64,000 nucleotides of DNA, taken from assembly GCA_963971575.1 (NCBI GenBank), contig OZ020624.1, forward strand, positions 16,275,249-16,339,248, written 5' to 3'. Shown one piece after another: positions 9,417 to 23,215 of this stretch. A program made the position numbers and the translations under genes. This DNA comes from Liopterus haemorrhoidalis (taxonomy: Eukaryota; Arthropoda; Insecta; Coleoptera; Dytiscidae). How positions within the stretch are numbered: the first letter of the stretch is position 1; every line of letters starts with the position of its first letter. The notes below the pieces were generated by a model. The model searched no databases and was not told the origin of the DNA. It saw only the letters and a program-made list of their open reading frames with translations.

Positions 9417-11093
9417 TTATGTACTTCTTAAACATGTTGCGCTTAACCAGTTTTCATGTAAAACATGAATTTTGAAAATTCAACTATTTCGTTGCTATTT
9501 TGTGTCACTAACATCATAATTCTTGGTCAGAAACCAAAATAAGTGTTATGTACTTCTTAAACATGTTGCGCTTAACCAGTTTTCAAGTAAAACTTGAATT
9601 TTGAAAATTCAACTATTTCGTTGCTATTTTCTGTCAATAATATCATAATTCTTGGTCAGAAACCAAAATAAGTGTTATGTACTTCTTAAACATGTTGCGC
9701 TTAACCAGTTTTCAAGTAAAACTTGAATTTTGAAAATTCAACTATTTCGTTGCTATTTTCTGTCAATAATATCATAATTCTTTGTCAGAAACCAAAATTA
9801 GTGTTATGTACTTCTTAAACATGTTGCGCTTAACCAGTTTTCAAGTAAAACTTGAATTTTGAAAATTCAACTATTTCGTTGCTATTTTCTGTCAATAATA
9901 TCATAATTCTTGGTCAGAAACCAAAATTAGTGTTATGTACTTCTTAAACATGTTGCGCTTAACCAGTTTTCATGTAAAACATGAATTTTGAAAATTCAAC
10001 TATTTCGTTGCTATTTTCTGTCAATAATATCATAATTCTTGGTCAGAAACCAAAATTAGTGTTATGTACTTCTTAAACATGTTGCGCTTAACCAGTTTTC
10101 ATGTAAAACATGAATTTTGAAAATTCAACTATTTCGTTGCTATTTTGTGTCATAAACATCATTATTCTTGGTCAGAAACCAAAATACGTGTTATGTACTT
10201 CTTAAACATGTTGCGCTTAACCAGTTTTCAAGTAAAACTTGAATTTTGAAAATTCAACTATTTCGTTGCTATTTTCTGTCAATAATATCATAATTCTTGG
10301 TCAGAAACCAAAATTAGTGTTATGTACTTCTTAAACATGTTGCGCTTAACCAGTTTTCATATAAAACATGAAATTTGAAAATTACACTATTTCGTTGCTA
10401 TTTTGTGTCATAAACATCATTATTCTTGGTCAGAAACCAAAATAAGTGTTATGTACTTCTTAAACATGTTGCGCTTAATCAGTTTTCAAGTAAAACTTGA
10501 ATTTTGAAAATTCAACTATTTCGTTGCTTTTTTCTGTCAATAATATCATAATTCTTGGTCAGAAACCAAAATTAGTGTTATGTACTTCTTAAACATGTTG
10601 CGCTTAACCAGTTTTCATGTAAAACATGAATTTTGAAAATTCAACTATTTCGTTGCTATTTTCTCTCAATAATATCATAATTCTTGGTCAGAAACCAAAA
10701 TTAGTGTTATGTACTTCTTAAACATGTTGCGCTTAACCAGTTTTCATGTAAAACATGAATTTTGAAAATTCAACTATTTCGTTGCTATTTTGTGTCATAA
10801 ACATCATTATTCTTGGTCAGAAACCAAAATAAGTGTTATGTACTTCTTAAACATGTTGCGCTTAACCAGTTTTCAAGTAAAACTTGAATTTTGAAAATTC
10901 AACTATTTCGTTGCTATTTTCTGTCAATAATATCATAATTCTTGGTCAGAAACCAAAATTAGTGTTATGTACTTCTTAAACATGTTGCGCTTAACCAGTT
11001 TTCATATAAAACATGAAATTTGAAAATTACACTATTTCGTTGCTATTTTGTGTCATAAACATCATTATTCTTGGTCAGAAACCAAAATAAGTG
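9289..11093. repeat. Marked 14-mer, copy 1 (B' C D E E F G E A + B H G E A)
   Basis: This is the complete 9-mer plus 5-mer, 1805 bp because of the deletion in B' (9289-9416). It is marked by that deletion, by E with TTTGTCAG at unit 76 and by G with AAATACGTG at unit 79. The same three marks recur in the same order in three further 14-mers. A 62-codon open frame across 9243-9431 exists only because of the deletion. Confidence 0.9.
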
Positions 11094-11867
11094 TTATGTA
11101 CTTCTTAAACATGTTGCGCTTAATCAGTTTTCAAGTAAAACTTGAATTTTGAAAATTCAACTATTTCGTTGCTTTTTTCTGTCAATAATATCATAATTCT
11201 TGGTCAGAAACCAAAATTAGTGTTATGTACTTCTTAAACATGTTGCGCTTAACTAGTTTTCATGTAAAACATGAATTTTGAAAATTCAACTATTTCGTTG
11301 CTATTTTGTGTCACTAACATCATAATTCTTGGTCAGAAACCAAAATAAGTGTTATGTACTTCTTAAACATGTTGCGCTTAACCAGTTTTCAAGTAAAACT
11401 TGAATTTTGAAAATTCAACTATTTCGTTGCTATTTTCTGTCAATAATATCATAATTCTTGGTCAGAAACCAAAATAAGTGTTATGTACTTCTTAAACATG
11501 TTGCGCTTAACCAGTTTTCAAGTAAAACTTGAATTTTGAAAATTCAACTATTTCGTTGCTATTTTCTGTCAATAATATCATAATTCTTGGTCAGAAACCA
11601 TAATTAGTGTTATGTACTTCTTAAACATGTTGCGCTTAACCAGTTTTCAAGTAAAACTTGAATTTTGAAAATTCAACTATTTCGTTGCTATTTTCTCTCA
11701 ATAATATCATAATTCTTGGTCAGAAACCAAAATTAGTGTTATGTACTTCTTAAACATGTTGCGCTTAACCAGTTTTCATGTAAAACATGAATTTTGAAAA
11801 TTCAACTATTTCGTTGCTATTTTGTGTCATAAACATCATTATTCTTGGTCAGAAACCAAAATAAGTG
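11094..11867. repeat. Six-unit spacer containing a recombinant unit
   Basis: Units 87-92 run B C D E* (E/H hybrid) G. The parallel stretch at 7870-9288 reads B C D E* E F G E E H G, so this spacer is that block with five units removed and one unit fused. It is bounded on both sides by marked 14-mers. Confidence 0.85.
11610..11738. repeat. E/H chimeric unit (unequal crossover junction)
   Basis: The left part is E-type (41A/49T, CAAGTaaaACTTG) and the right part is H-type (88C, TTTTCTCTC). No other unit has this combination in the places I compared. The breakpoint lies between unit positions 49 and 88 (about 11658-11697). It fits an exchange between an E and the H five units downstream. Confidence 0.85.
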
Positions 11868-13672
11868 TTATGTACTTCTTAAACATGTTGCGCTTAATCA
11901 GTTTTCAAGTAAAACTAAATTTTGAAAATTCAACTATTTCGTTGCTTTTTTCTGTCAATAATATCATAATTCTTGGTCAGAAACCAAAATTAGTGTTATG
12001 TACTTCTTAAACATGTTGCGCTTAACCAGTTTTCATGTAAAACATGAATTTTGAAAATTCAACTATTTCGTTGCTATTTTGTGTCACTAACATCATAATT
12101 CTTGGTCAGAAACCAAAATAAGTGTTATGTACTTCTTAAACATGTTGCGCTTAACCAGTTTTCAAGTAAAACTTGAATTTTGAAAATTCAACTATTTCGT
12201 TGCTATTTTCTGTCAATAATATCATAATTCTTGGTCAGAAACCAAAATAAGTGTTATGTACTTCTTAAACATGTTGCGCTTAACCAGTTTTCAAGTAAAA
12301 CTTGAATTTTGAAAATTCAACTATTTCGTTGCTATTTTCTGTCAATAATATCATAATTCTTTGTCAGAAACCAAAATTAGTGTTATGTACTTCTTAAACA
12401 TGTTGCGCTTAACCAGTTTTCAAGTAAAACTTGAATTTTGAAAATTCAACTATTTCGTTGCTATTTTCTGTCAATAATATCATAATTCTTGGTCAGAAAC
12501 CAAAATTAGTGTTATGTACTTCTTAAACATGTTGCGCTTAACCAGTTTTCATGTAAAACATGAATTTTGAAAATTCAACTATTTCGTTGCTATTTTCTGT
12601 CAATAATATCATAATTCTTGGTCAGAAACCAAAATTAGTGTTATGTACTTCTTAAACATGTTGCGCTTAACCAGTTTTCATGTAAAACATGAATTTTGAA
12701 AATTCAACTATTTCGTTGCTATTTTGTGTCATAAACATCATTATTCTTGGTCAGAAACCAAAATACGTGTTATGTACTTCTTAAACATGTTGCGCTTAAC
12801 CAGTTTTCAAGTAAAACTTGAATTTTGAAAATTCAACTATTTCGTTGCTATTTTCTGTCAATAATATCATAATTCTTGGTCAGAAACCAAAATTAGTGTT
12901 ATGTACTTCTTAAACATGTTGCGCTTAACCAGTTTTCATATAAAACATGAAATTTGAAAATTACACTATTTCGTTGCTATTTTGTGTCATAAACATCATT
13001 ATTCTTGGTCAGAAACCAAAATAAGTGTTATGTACTTCTTAAACATGTTGCGCTTAATCAGTTTTCAAGTAAAACTTGAATTTTGAAAATTCAACTATTT
13101 CGTTGCTTTTTTCTGTCAATAATATCATAATTCTTGGTCAGAAACCAAAATTAGTGTTATGTACTTCTTAAACATGTTGCGCTTAACCAGTTTTCATGTA
13201 AAACATGAATTTTGAAAATTCAACTATTTCGTTGCTATTTTCTCTCAATAATATCATAATTCTTGGTCAGAAACCAAAATTAGTGTTATGTACTTCTTAA
13301 ACATGTTGCGCTTAACCAGTTTTCATGTAAAACATGAATTTTGAAAATTCAACTATTTCGTTGCTATTTTGTGTCATAAACATCATTATTCTTGGTCAGA
13401 AACCAAAATAAGTGTTATGTACTTCTTAAACATGTTGCGCTTAACCAGTTTTCAAGTAAAACTTGAATTTTGAAAATTCAACTATTTCGTTGCTATTTTC
13501 TGTCAATAATATCATAATTCTTGGTCAGAAACCAAAATTAGTGTTATGTACTTCTTAAACATGTTGCGCTTAACCAGTTTTCATATAAAACATGAAATTT
13601 GAAAATTACACTATTTCGTTGCTATTTTGTGTCATAAACATCATTATTCTTGGTCAGAAACCAAAATAAGTG
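11868..13672. repeat. Marked 14-mer, copy 2
   Basis: The class order and three marks match copy 1, with B' at 11868-11995. The step from copy 1 is 2579 bp (20 units minus one base), so copy 1 plus the 6-unit spacer also behaves as one 20-mer. The 62-codon open frame over 11822-12010 is again a by-product of the deletion. Confidence 0.9.
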
Positions 13673-16600
13673 TTATGTACTTCTTAAACATGTTGCGCTT
13701 AATCAGTTTTCAAGTAAAACTTGAATTTTGAAAATTCAACTATTTCGTTGCTTTTTTCTGTCAATAATATCATAATTCTTGGTCAGAAACCAAAATTAGT
13801 GTTATGTACTTCTTAAACATGTTGCGCTTAACTAGTTTTCATGTAAAACATGAATTTTGAAAATTCAACTATTTCGTTGCTATTTTGTGTCACTAACATC
13901 ATAATTCTTGGTCAGAAACCAAAATAAGTGTTATGTACTTCTTAAACATGTTGCGCTTAACCAGTTTTCAAGTAAAACTTGAATTTTGAAAATTCAACTA
14001 TTTCGTTGCTATTTTCTGTCAATAATATCATAATTCTTGGTCAGAAACCAAAATAAGTGTTATGTACTTCTTAAACATGTTGCGCTTAACCAGTTTTCAA
14101 GTAAAACTTGAATTTTGAAAATTCAACTATTTCGTTGCTATTTTCTGTCAATAATATCATAATTCTTGGTCAGAAACCATAATTAGTGTTATGTACTTCT
14201 TAAACATGTTGCGCTTAACCAGTTTTCAAGTAAAACTTGAATTTTGAAAATTCAACTATTTCGTTGCTATTTTCTGTCAATAATATCATAATTCTTGGTC
14301 AGAAACCAAAATTAGTGTTATGTACTTCTTAAACATGTTGCGCTTAACCAGTTTTCATGTAAAACATGAATTTTGAAAATTCAACTATTTCGTTGCTATT
14401 TTCTGTCAATAATATCATAATTCTTGGTCAGAAACCAAAATTAGTGTTATGTACTTCTTAAACATGTTGCGCTTAACCAGTTTTCATGTAAAACATGAAT
14501 TTTGAAAATTCAACTATTTCGTTGCTATTTTGTGTCATAAACATCATTATTCTTGGTCAGAAACCAAAATAAGTGTTATGTACTTCTTAAACATGTTGCG
14601 CTTAACCAGTTTTCAAGTAAAACTTGAATTTTGAAAATTCAACTATTTCGTTGCTATTTTCTGTCAATAATATCATAATTCTTGGTCAGAAACCAAAATT
14701 AGTGTTATGTACTTCTTAAACATGTTGCGCTTAACCAGTTTTCAAGTAAAACTTGAATTTTGAAAATTCAACTATTTCGTTGCTATTTTCTGTCAATAAT
14801 ATCATAATTCTTGGTCAGAAACCAAAATTAGTGTTATGTACTTCTTAAACATGTTGCGCTTAACCAGTTTTCATGTAAAACATGAATTTTGAAAATTCAA
14901 CTATTTCGTTGCTATTTTGTGTCACTAACATCATAATTCTTGGTCAGAAACCAAAATAAGTGTTATGTACTTCTTAAACATGTTGCGCTTAACCAGTTTT
15001 CAAGTAAAACTTGAATTTTTAAAATTCAACTATTTCGTTGCTATTTTCTGTCAATAATATCATAATTCTTGGTCAGAAACCAAAATAAGTGTTATGTACT
15101 TCTTAAACATGTTGCGCTTAACCAGTTTTCAAGTAAAACTTGAATTTTGAAAATTCAACTATTTCGTTGCTATTTTCTGTCAATAATATCATAATTCTTG
15201 GTCAGAAACCAAAATTAGTGTTATGTACTTCTTAAACATGTTGCGCTTAACCAGTTTTCAAGTAAAACTTGAATTTTGAAAATTCAACTATTTCGTTGCT
15301 ATTTTCTGTCAATAATATCATAATTCTTGGTCAGAAACCAAAATTAGTGTTATGTACTTCTTAAACATGTTGCGCTTAACCAGTTTTCATGTAAAACATG
15401 AATTTTGAAAATTCAACTATTTCGTTGCTATTTTCTCTCAATAATATCATAATTCTTGGTCAGAAACCAAAATTAGTGTTATGTACTTCTTAAACATGTT
15501 GCGCTTAACCAGTTTTCATGTAAAACATGAATTTTGAAAATTCAACTATTTCGTTGCTATTTTGTGTCATAAACATCATTATTCTTGGTCAGAAACCAAA
15601 ATAAGTGTTATGTACTTCTTAAACATGTTGCGCTTAACCAGTTTTCAAGTAAAACTTGAATTTTGAAAATTCAACTATTTCGTTGCTATTTTCTGTCAAT
15701 AATATCATAATTCTTGGTCAGAAACCAAAATTAGTGTTATGTACTTCTTAAACATGTTGCGCTTAACCAGTTTTCATATAAAACATGAAATTTGAAAATT
15801 ACACTATTTCGTTGCTATTTTGTGTCATAAACATCATTATTCTTGGTCAGAAACCAAAATAAGTGTTATGTACTTCTTAAACATGTTGCGCTTAATCAGT
15901 TTTCAAGTAAAACTTGAATTTTGAAAATTCAACTATTTCGTTGCTTTTTTCTGTCAATAATATCATAATTCTTGGTCAGAAACCAAAATTAGTGTTATGT
16001 ACTTCTTAAACATGTTGCGCTTAACCAGTTTTCATGTAAAACATGAATTTTGAAAATTCAACTATTTCGTTGCTATTTTGTGTCACTAACATCATAATTC
16101 TTGGTCAGAAACCAAAATAAGTGTTATGTACTTCTTAAACATGTTGCGCTTAACCAGTTTTCAAGTAAAACTTGAATTTTGAAAATTCAACTATTTCGTT
16201 GCTATTTTCTGTCAATAATATCATAATTCTTGGTCAGAAACCAAAATAAGTGTTATGTACTTCTTAAACATGTTGCGCTTAACCAGTTTTCAAGTAAAAC
16301 TTGAATTTTGAAAATTCAACTATTTCGTTGCTATTTTCTGTCAATAATATCATAATTCTTGGTCAGAAACCATAATTAGTGTTATGTACTTCTTAAACAT
16401 GTTGCGCTTAACCAGTTTTCAAGTAAAACTTGAATTTTGAAAATTCAACTATTTCGTTGCTATTTTCTGTCAATAATATCATAATTCTTGGTCAGAAACC
16501 AAAATTAGTGTTATGTACTTCTTAAACATGTTGCGCTTAACCAGTTTTCATGTAAAACATGAATTTTGAAAATTCAACTATTTCGTTGCTATTTTCTGTC

Positions 16601-17284
16601 AATAATATCATAATTCTTGGTCAGAAACCAAAATTAGTGTTATGTACTTCTTAAACATGTTGCGCTTAACCAGTTTTCATGTAAAACATGAATTTTGAAA
16701 ATTCAACTATTTCGTTGCTATTTTGTGTCATAAACATCATTATTCTTGGTCAGAAACCAAAATAAGTGTTATGTACTTCTTAAACATGTTGCGCTTAACC
16801 AGTTTTCAAGTAAAACTTGAATTTTGAAAATTCAACTATTTCGTTGCTATTTTCTGTCAATAATATCATAATTCTTGGTCAGAAACCAAAATTAGTGTTA
16901 TGTACTTCTTAAACATGTTGCGCTTAACCAGTTTTCAAGTAAAACTTGAATTTTGAAAATTCAACTATTTCGTTGCTATTTTCTGTCAATAATATCATAA
17001 TTCTTGGTCAGAAACCAAAATTAGTGTTATGTACTTCTTAAACATGTTGCGCTTAACCAGTTTTCATGTAAAACATGAATTTTGAAAATTCAACTATTTC
17101 GTTGCTATTTTCTCTCAATAATATCATAATTCTTGGTCAGAAACCAAAATTAGTGTTATGTACTTCTTAAACATGTTGCGCTTAACCAGTTTTCATGTAA
17201 AACATGAATTTTGAAAATTCAACTATTTCGTTGCTATTTTGTGTCATAAACATCATTATTCTTGGTCAGAAACCAAAATAAGTG
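13673..17284. repeat. 28-unit block between marked 14-mers 2 and 3
   Basis: Units 107-134 run B C D E* E F G E E C D E E H G E A, then B C D E* E F G E E H G. The first 13 units follow the core of the 27-mers, with C 32T at 13802, E* at 14180 and D 58T near 15020. The last 11 units match 7870-9288, with E* at 16373. The block therefore joins two HOR types. There is no gene. Confidence 0.85.
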
Positions 17285-19089
17285 TTATGTACTTCTTAAA
17301 CATGTTGCGCTTAATCAGTTTTCAAGTAAAACTAAATTTTGAAAATTCAACTATTTCGTTGCTTTTTTCTGTCAATAATATCATAATTCTTGGTCAGAAA
17401 CCAAAATTAGTGTTATGTACTTCTTAAACATGTTGCGCTTAACCAGTTTTCATGTAAAACATGAATTTTGAAAATTCAACTATTTCGTTGCTATTTTGTG
17501 TCACTAACATCATAATTCTTGGTCAGAAACCAAAATAAGTGTTATGTACTTCTTAAACATGTTGCGCTTAACCAGTTTTCAAGTAAAACTTGAATTTTGA
17601 AAATTCAACTATTTCGTTGCTATTTTCTGTCAATAATATCATAATTCTTGGTCAGAAACCAAAATAAGTGTTATGTACTTCTTAAACATGTTGCGCTTAA
17701 CCAGTTTTCAAGTAAAACTTGAATTTTGAAAATTCAACTATTTCGTTGCTATTTTCTGTCAATAATATCATAATTCTTTGTCAGAAACCAAAATTAGTGT
17801 TATGTACTTCTTAAACATGTTGCGCTTAACCAGTTTTCAAGTAAAACTTGAATTTTGAAAATTCAACTATTTCGTTGCTATTTTCTGTCAATAATATCAT
17901 AATTCTTGGTCAGAAACCAAAATTAGTGTTATGTACTTCTTAAACATGTTGCGCTTAACCAGTTTTCATGTAAAACATGAATTTTGAAAATTCAACTATT
18001 TCGTTGCTATTTTCTGTCAATAATATCATAATTCTTGGTCAGAAACCAAAATTAGTGTTATGTACTTCTTAAACATGTTGCGCTTAACCAGTTTTCATGT
18101 AAAACATGAATTTTGAAAATTCAACTATTTCGTTGCTATTTTGTGTCATAAACATCATTATTCTTGGTCAGAAACCAAAATACGTGTTATGTACTTCTTA
18201 AACATGTTGCGCTTAACCAGTTTTCAAGTAAAACTTGAATTTGGAAAATTCAACTATTTCGTTGCTATTTTCTGTCAATAATATCATAATTCTTGGTCAG
18301 AAACCAAAATTAGTGTTATGTACTTCTTAAACATGTTGCGCTTAACCAGTTTTCATATAAAACATGAAATTTGAAAATTACACTATTTCGTTGCTATTTT
18401 GTGTCATAAACATCATTATTCTTGGTCAGAAACCAAAATAAGTGTTATGTACTTCTTAAACATGTTGCGCTTAATCAGTTTTCAAGTAAAACTTGAATTT
18501 TGAAAATTCAACTATTTCGTTGCTTTTTTCTGTCAATAATATCATAATTCTTGGTCAGAAACCAAAATTAGTGTTATGTACTTCTTAAACATGTTGCGCT
18601 TAACCAGTTTTCATGTAAAACATGAATTTTGAAAATTCAACTATTTCGTTGCTATTTTCTCTCAATAATATCATAATTCTTGGTCAGAAACCAAAATTAG
18701 TGTTATGTACTTCTTAAACATGTTGCGCTTAACCAGTTTTCATGTAAAACATGAATTTTGAAAATTCAACTATTTCGTTGCTATTTTGTGTCATAAACAT
18801 CATTATTCTTGGTCAGAAACCAAAATAAGTGTTATGTACTTCTTAAACATGTTGCGCTTAACCAGTTTTCAAGTAAAACTTGAATTTTGAAAATTCAACT
18901 ATTTCGTTGCTATTTTCTGTCAATAATATCATAATTCTTGGTCAGAAACCAAAATTAGTGTTATGTACTTCTTAAACATGTTGCGCTTAACCAGTTTTCA
19001 TATAAAACATGAAATTTGAAAATTACACTATTTCGTTGCTATTTTGTGTCATAAACATCATTATTCTTGGTCAGAAACCAAAATAAGTG
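17285..19089. repeat. Marked 14-mer, copy 3
   Basis: Same order and marks as copies 1 and 2, with B' at 17285-17412. It has one private change, TTTTGAAAA to TTTGGAAAA near 18243, which breaks the dyad 2 centre. The open frame across 17239-17427 is identical in sequence to the earlier two and equally accidental. Confidence 0.9.
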
Positions 19090-20766
19090 TTATGTACTTC
19101 TTAAACATGTTGCGCTTAATCAGTTTTCAAGTAAAACTTGAATTTTGAAAATTCAACTATTTCGTTGCTTTTTTCTGTCAATAATATCATAATTCTTGGT
19201 CAGAAACCAAAATTAGTGTTATGTACTTCTTAAACATGTTGCGCTTAACTAGTTTTCATGTAAAACATGAATTTTGAAAATTCAACTATTTCGTTGCTAT
19301 TTTGTGTCACTAACATCATAATTCTTGGTCAGAAACCAAAATAAGTGTTATGTACTTCTTAAACATGTTGCGCTTAACCAGTTTTCAAGTAAAACTTGAA
19401 TTTTGAAAATTCAACTATTTCGTTGCTATTTTCTGTCAATAATATCATAATTCTTGGTCAGAAACCAAAATAAGTGTTATGTACTTCTTAAACATGTTGC
19501 GCTTAACCAGTTTTCAAGTAAAACTTGAATTTTGAAAATTCAACTATTTCGTTGCTATTTTCTGTCAATAATATCATAATTCTTGGTCAGAAACCATAAT
19601 TAGTGTTATGTACTTCTTAAACATGTTGCGCTTAACCAGTTTTCAAGTAAAACTTGAATTTTGAAAATTCAACTATTTCGTTGCTATTTTCTGTCAATAA
19701 TATCATAATTCTTGGTCAGAAACCAAAATTAGTGTTATGTACTTCTTAAACATGTTGCGCTTAACCAGTTTTCATGTAAAACATGAATTTTGAAAATTCA
19801 ACTATTTCGTTGCTATTTTCTGTCAATAATATCATAATTCTTGGTCAGAAACCAAAATTAGTGTTATGTACTTCTTAAACATGTTGCGCTTAACCAGTTT
19901 TCATGTAAAACATGAATTTTGAAAATTCAACTATTTCGTTGCTATTTTGTGTCATAAACATCATTATTCTTGGTCAGAAACCAAAATAAGTGTTATGTAC
20001 TTCTTAAACATGTTGCGCTTAACCAGTTTTCAAGTAAAACTTGAATTTTGAAAATTCAACTATTTCGTTGCTATTTTCTGTCAATAATATCATAATTCTT
20101 GGTCAGAAACCAAAATTAGTGTTATGTACTTCTTAAACATGTTGCGCTTAACCAGTTTTCAAGTAAAACTTGAATTTTGAAAATTCAACTATTTCGTTGC
20201 TATTTTCTGTCAATAATATCATAATTCTTGGTCAGAAACCAAAATTAGTGTTATGTACTTCTTAAACATGTTGCGCTTAACCAGTTTTCATGTAAAACAT
20301 GAATTTTGAAAATTCAACTATTTCGTTGCTATTTTGTGTCACTAACATCATAATTCTTGGTCAGAAACCAAAATAAGTGTTATGTACTTCTTAAACATGT
20401 TGCGCTTAACCAGTTTTCAAGTAAAACTTGAATTTTTAAAATTCAACTATTTCGTTGCTATTTTCTGTCAATAATATCATAATTCTTGGTCAGAAACCAA
20501 AATAAGTGTTATGTACTTCTTAAACATGTTGCGCTTAACCAGTTTTCAAGTAAAACTTGAATTTTGAAAATTCAACTATTTCGTTGCTATTTTCTGTCAA
20601 TAATATCATAATTCTTGGTCAGAAACCAAAATTAGTGTTATGTACTTCTTAAACATGTTGCGCTTAACCAGTTTTCATGTAAAACATGAATTTTGAAAAT
20701 TCAACTATTTCGTTGCTATTTTGTGTCATAAACATCATTATTCTTGGTCAGAAACCAAAATAAGTG
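19090..20766. repeat. 13-unit spacer between marked 14-mers 3 and 4
   Basis: Units 149-161 run B C D E* E F G E E C D E G. It carries C 32T (19219), E* (19597) and D 58T (near 20436), so it is a truncated form of the 27-mer core. It jumps from E straight to G and then to B', where the 13673 block has E-H-G. This is the last place the C 32T and D 58T marks appear. Confidence 0.85.
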
Positions 20767-22571
20767 TTATGTACTTCTTAAACATGTTGCGCTTAATCAG
20801 TTTTCAAGTAAAACTAAATTTTGAAAATTCAACTATTTCGTTGCTTTTTTCTGTCAATAATATCATAATTCTTGGTCAGAAACCAAAATTAGTGTTATGT
20901 ACTTCTTAAACATGTTGCGCTTAACCAGTTTTCATGTAAAACATGAATTTTGAAAATTCAACTATTTCGTTGCTATTTTGTGTCACTAACATCATAATTC
21001 TTGGTCAGAAACCAAAATAAGTGTTATGTACTTCTTAAACATGTTGCGCTTAACCAGTTTTCAAGTAAAACTTGAATTTTGAAAATTCAACTATTTCGTT
21101 GCTATTTTCTGTCAATAATATCATAATTCTTGGTCAGAAACCAAAATAAGTGTTATGTACTTCTTAAACATGTTGCGCTTAACCAGTTTTCAAGTAAAAC
21201 TTGAATTTTGAAAATTCAACTATTTCGTTGCTATTTTCTGTCAATAATATCATAATTCTTTGTCAGAAACCAAAATTAGTGTTATGTACTTCTTAAACAT
21301 GTTGCGCTTAACCAGTTTTCAAGTAAAACTTGAATTTTGAAAATTCAACTATTTCGTTGCTATTTTCTGTCAATAATATCATAATTCTTGGTCAGAAACC
21401 AAAATTAGTGTTATGTACTTCTTAAACATGTTGCGCTTAACCAGTTTTCATGTAAAACATGAATTTTGAAAATTCAACTATTTCGTTGCTATTTTCTGTC
21501 AATAATATCATAATTCTTGGTCAGAAACCAAAATTAGTGTTATGTACTTCTTAAACATGTTGCGCTTAACCAGTTTTCATGTAAAACATGAATTTTGAAA
21601 ATTCAACTATTTCGTTGCTATTTTGTGTCATAAACATCATTATTCTTGGTCAGAAACCAAAATACGTGTTATGTACTTCTTAAACATGTTGCGCTTAACC
21701 AGTTTTCAAGTAAAACTTGAATTTTGAAAATTCAACTATTTCGTTGCTATTTTCTGTCAATAATATCATAATTCTTGGTCAGAAACCAAAATTAGTGTTA
21801 TGTACTTCTTAAACATGTTGCGCTTAACCAGTTTTCATATAAAACATGAAATTTGAAAATTACACTATTTCGTTGCTATTTTGTGTCATAAACATCATTA
21901 TTCTTGGTCAGAAACCAAAATAAGTGTTATGTACTTCTTAAACATGTTGCGCTTAATCAGTTTTCAAGTAAAACTTGAATTTTGAAAATTCAACTATTTC
22001 GTTGCTTTTTTCTGTCAATAATATCATAATTCTTGGTCAGAAACCAAAATTAGTGTTATGTACTTCTTAAACATGTTGCGCTTAACCAGTTTTCATGTAA
22101 AACATGAATTTTGAAAATTCAACTATTTCGTTGCTATTTTCTCTCAATAATATCATAATTCTTGGTCAGAAACCAAAATTAGTGTTATGTACTTCTTAAA
22201 CATGTTGCGCTTAACCAGTTTTCATGTAAAACATGAATTTTGAAAATTCAACTATTTCGTTGCTATTTTGTGTCATAAACATCATTATTCTTGGTCAGAA
22301 ACCAAAATAAGTGTTATGTACTTCTTAAACATGTTGCGCTTAACCAGTTTTCAAGTAAAACTTGAATTTTGAAAATTCAACTATTTCGTTGCTATTTTCT
22401 GTCAATAATATCATAATTCTTGGTCAGAAACCAAAATTAGTGTTATGTACTTCTTAAACATGTTGCGCTTAACCAGTTTTCATATAAAACATGAAATTTG
22501 AAAATTACACTATTTCGTTGCTATTTTGTGTCATAAACATCATTATTCTTGGTCAGAAACCAAAATAAGTG
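20767..22571. repeat. Marked 14-mer, copy 4
   Basis: Same 14 units and three marks, with B' at 20767-20894. Its last units also form the start of the first 33-mer (21540-25794), so this is where left-type and right-type HORs join. The open frame at 20721-20909 is the fourth copy of the deletion by-product. Confidence 0.9.
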
Positions 22572-23087
22572 TTATGTACTTCTTAAACATGTTGCGCTTA
22601 ATCAGTTTTCAAGTAAAACTTGAATTTTGAAAATTCAACTATTTCGTTGCTTTTTTCTGTCAATAATATCATAATTCTTGGTCAGAAACCAAAATTAGTG
22701 TTATGTACTTCTTAAACATGTTGCGCTTAACCAGTTTTCATGTAAAACATGAATTTTGAAAATTCAACTATTTCGTTGCTATTTTGTGTCACTAACATCA
22801 TAATTCTTGGTCAGAAACCAAAATAAGTGTTATGTACTTCTTAAACATGTTGCGCTTAACCAGTTTTCAAGTAAAACTTGAATTTTGAAAATTCAACTAT
22901 TTCGTTGCTATTTTCTGTCAATAATATCATAATTCTTGGTCAGAAACCAAAATAAGTGTTATGTACTTCTTAAACATGTTGCGCTTAACCAGTTTTCAAG
23001 TAAAACTTGAATTTTGAAAATTCAACTATTTCGTTGCTATTTTCTGTCAATAATATCATAATTCTTGGTCAGAAACCAAAATTAGTG

Positions 23088-23215
23088 TTATGTACTTCTT
23101 AAACATGTTGCGCTTAACCAGTTTCAAGTAAAACTTGAATTTTGAAAATTCAACTATTTCGTTGCTATTTTGTGTCATAAACATCATTATTCTTGGTCAG
23201 AAACCAAAATAAGTG
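23088..23215. repeat. E/G chimeric unit with 1-bp deletion, copy 1
   Basis: The left half is E-type (CAAGTaaaACTTG) with one T missing from the run at positions 35-38. The right half is G-type (86G, GTGTCATAAAC, 102T). It stands where the 9-mer would have its second E, directly before F. The same 128-bp unit recurs at 27343, 35855, 50560 and 58040. Confidence 0.88.

Noticed and set aside
9243..9431. 62-codon open frame on the + strand, repeated identically at 11822-12010, 17239-17427 and 20721-20909
   Set aside because: It uses a TTG start, covers parts of three satellite units and exists only because the 1-bp loss in B' shifts the frame past stops present in ordinary units. No ribosome-binding or promoter context and no protein-like composition are seen; four identical copies reflect repeat amplification.
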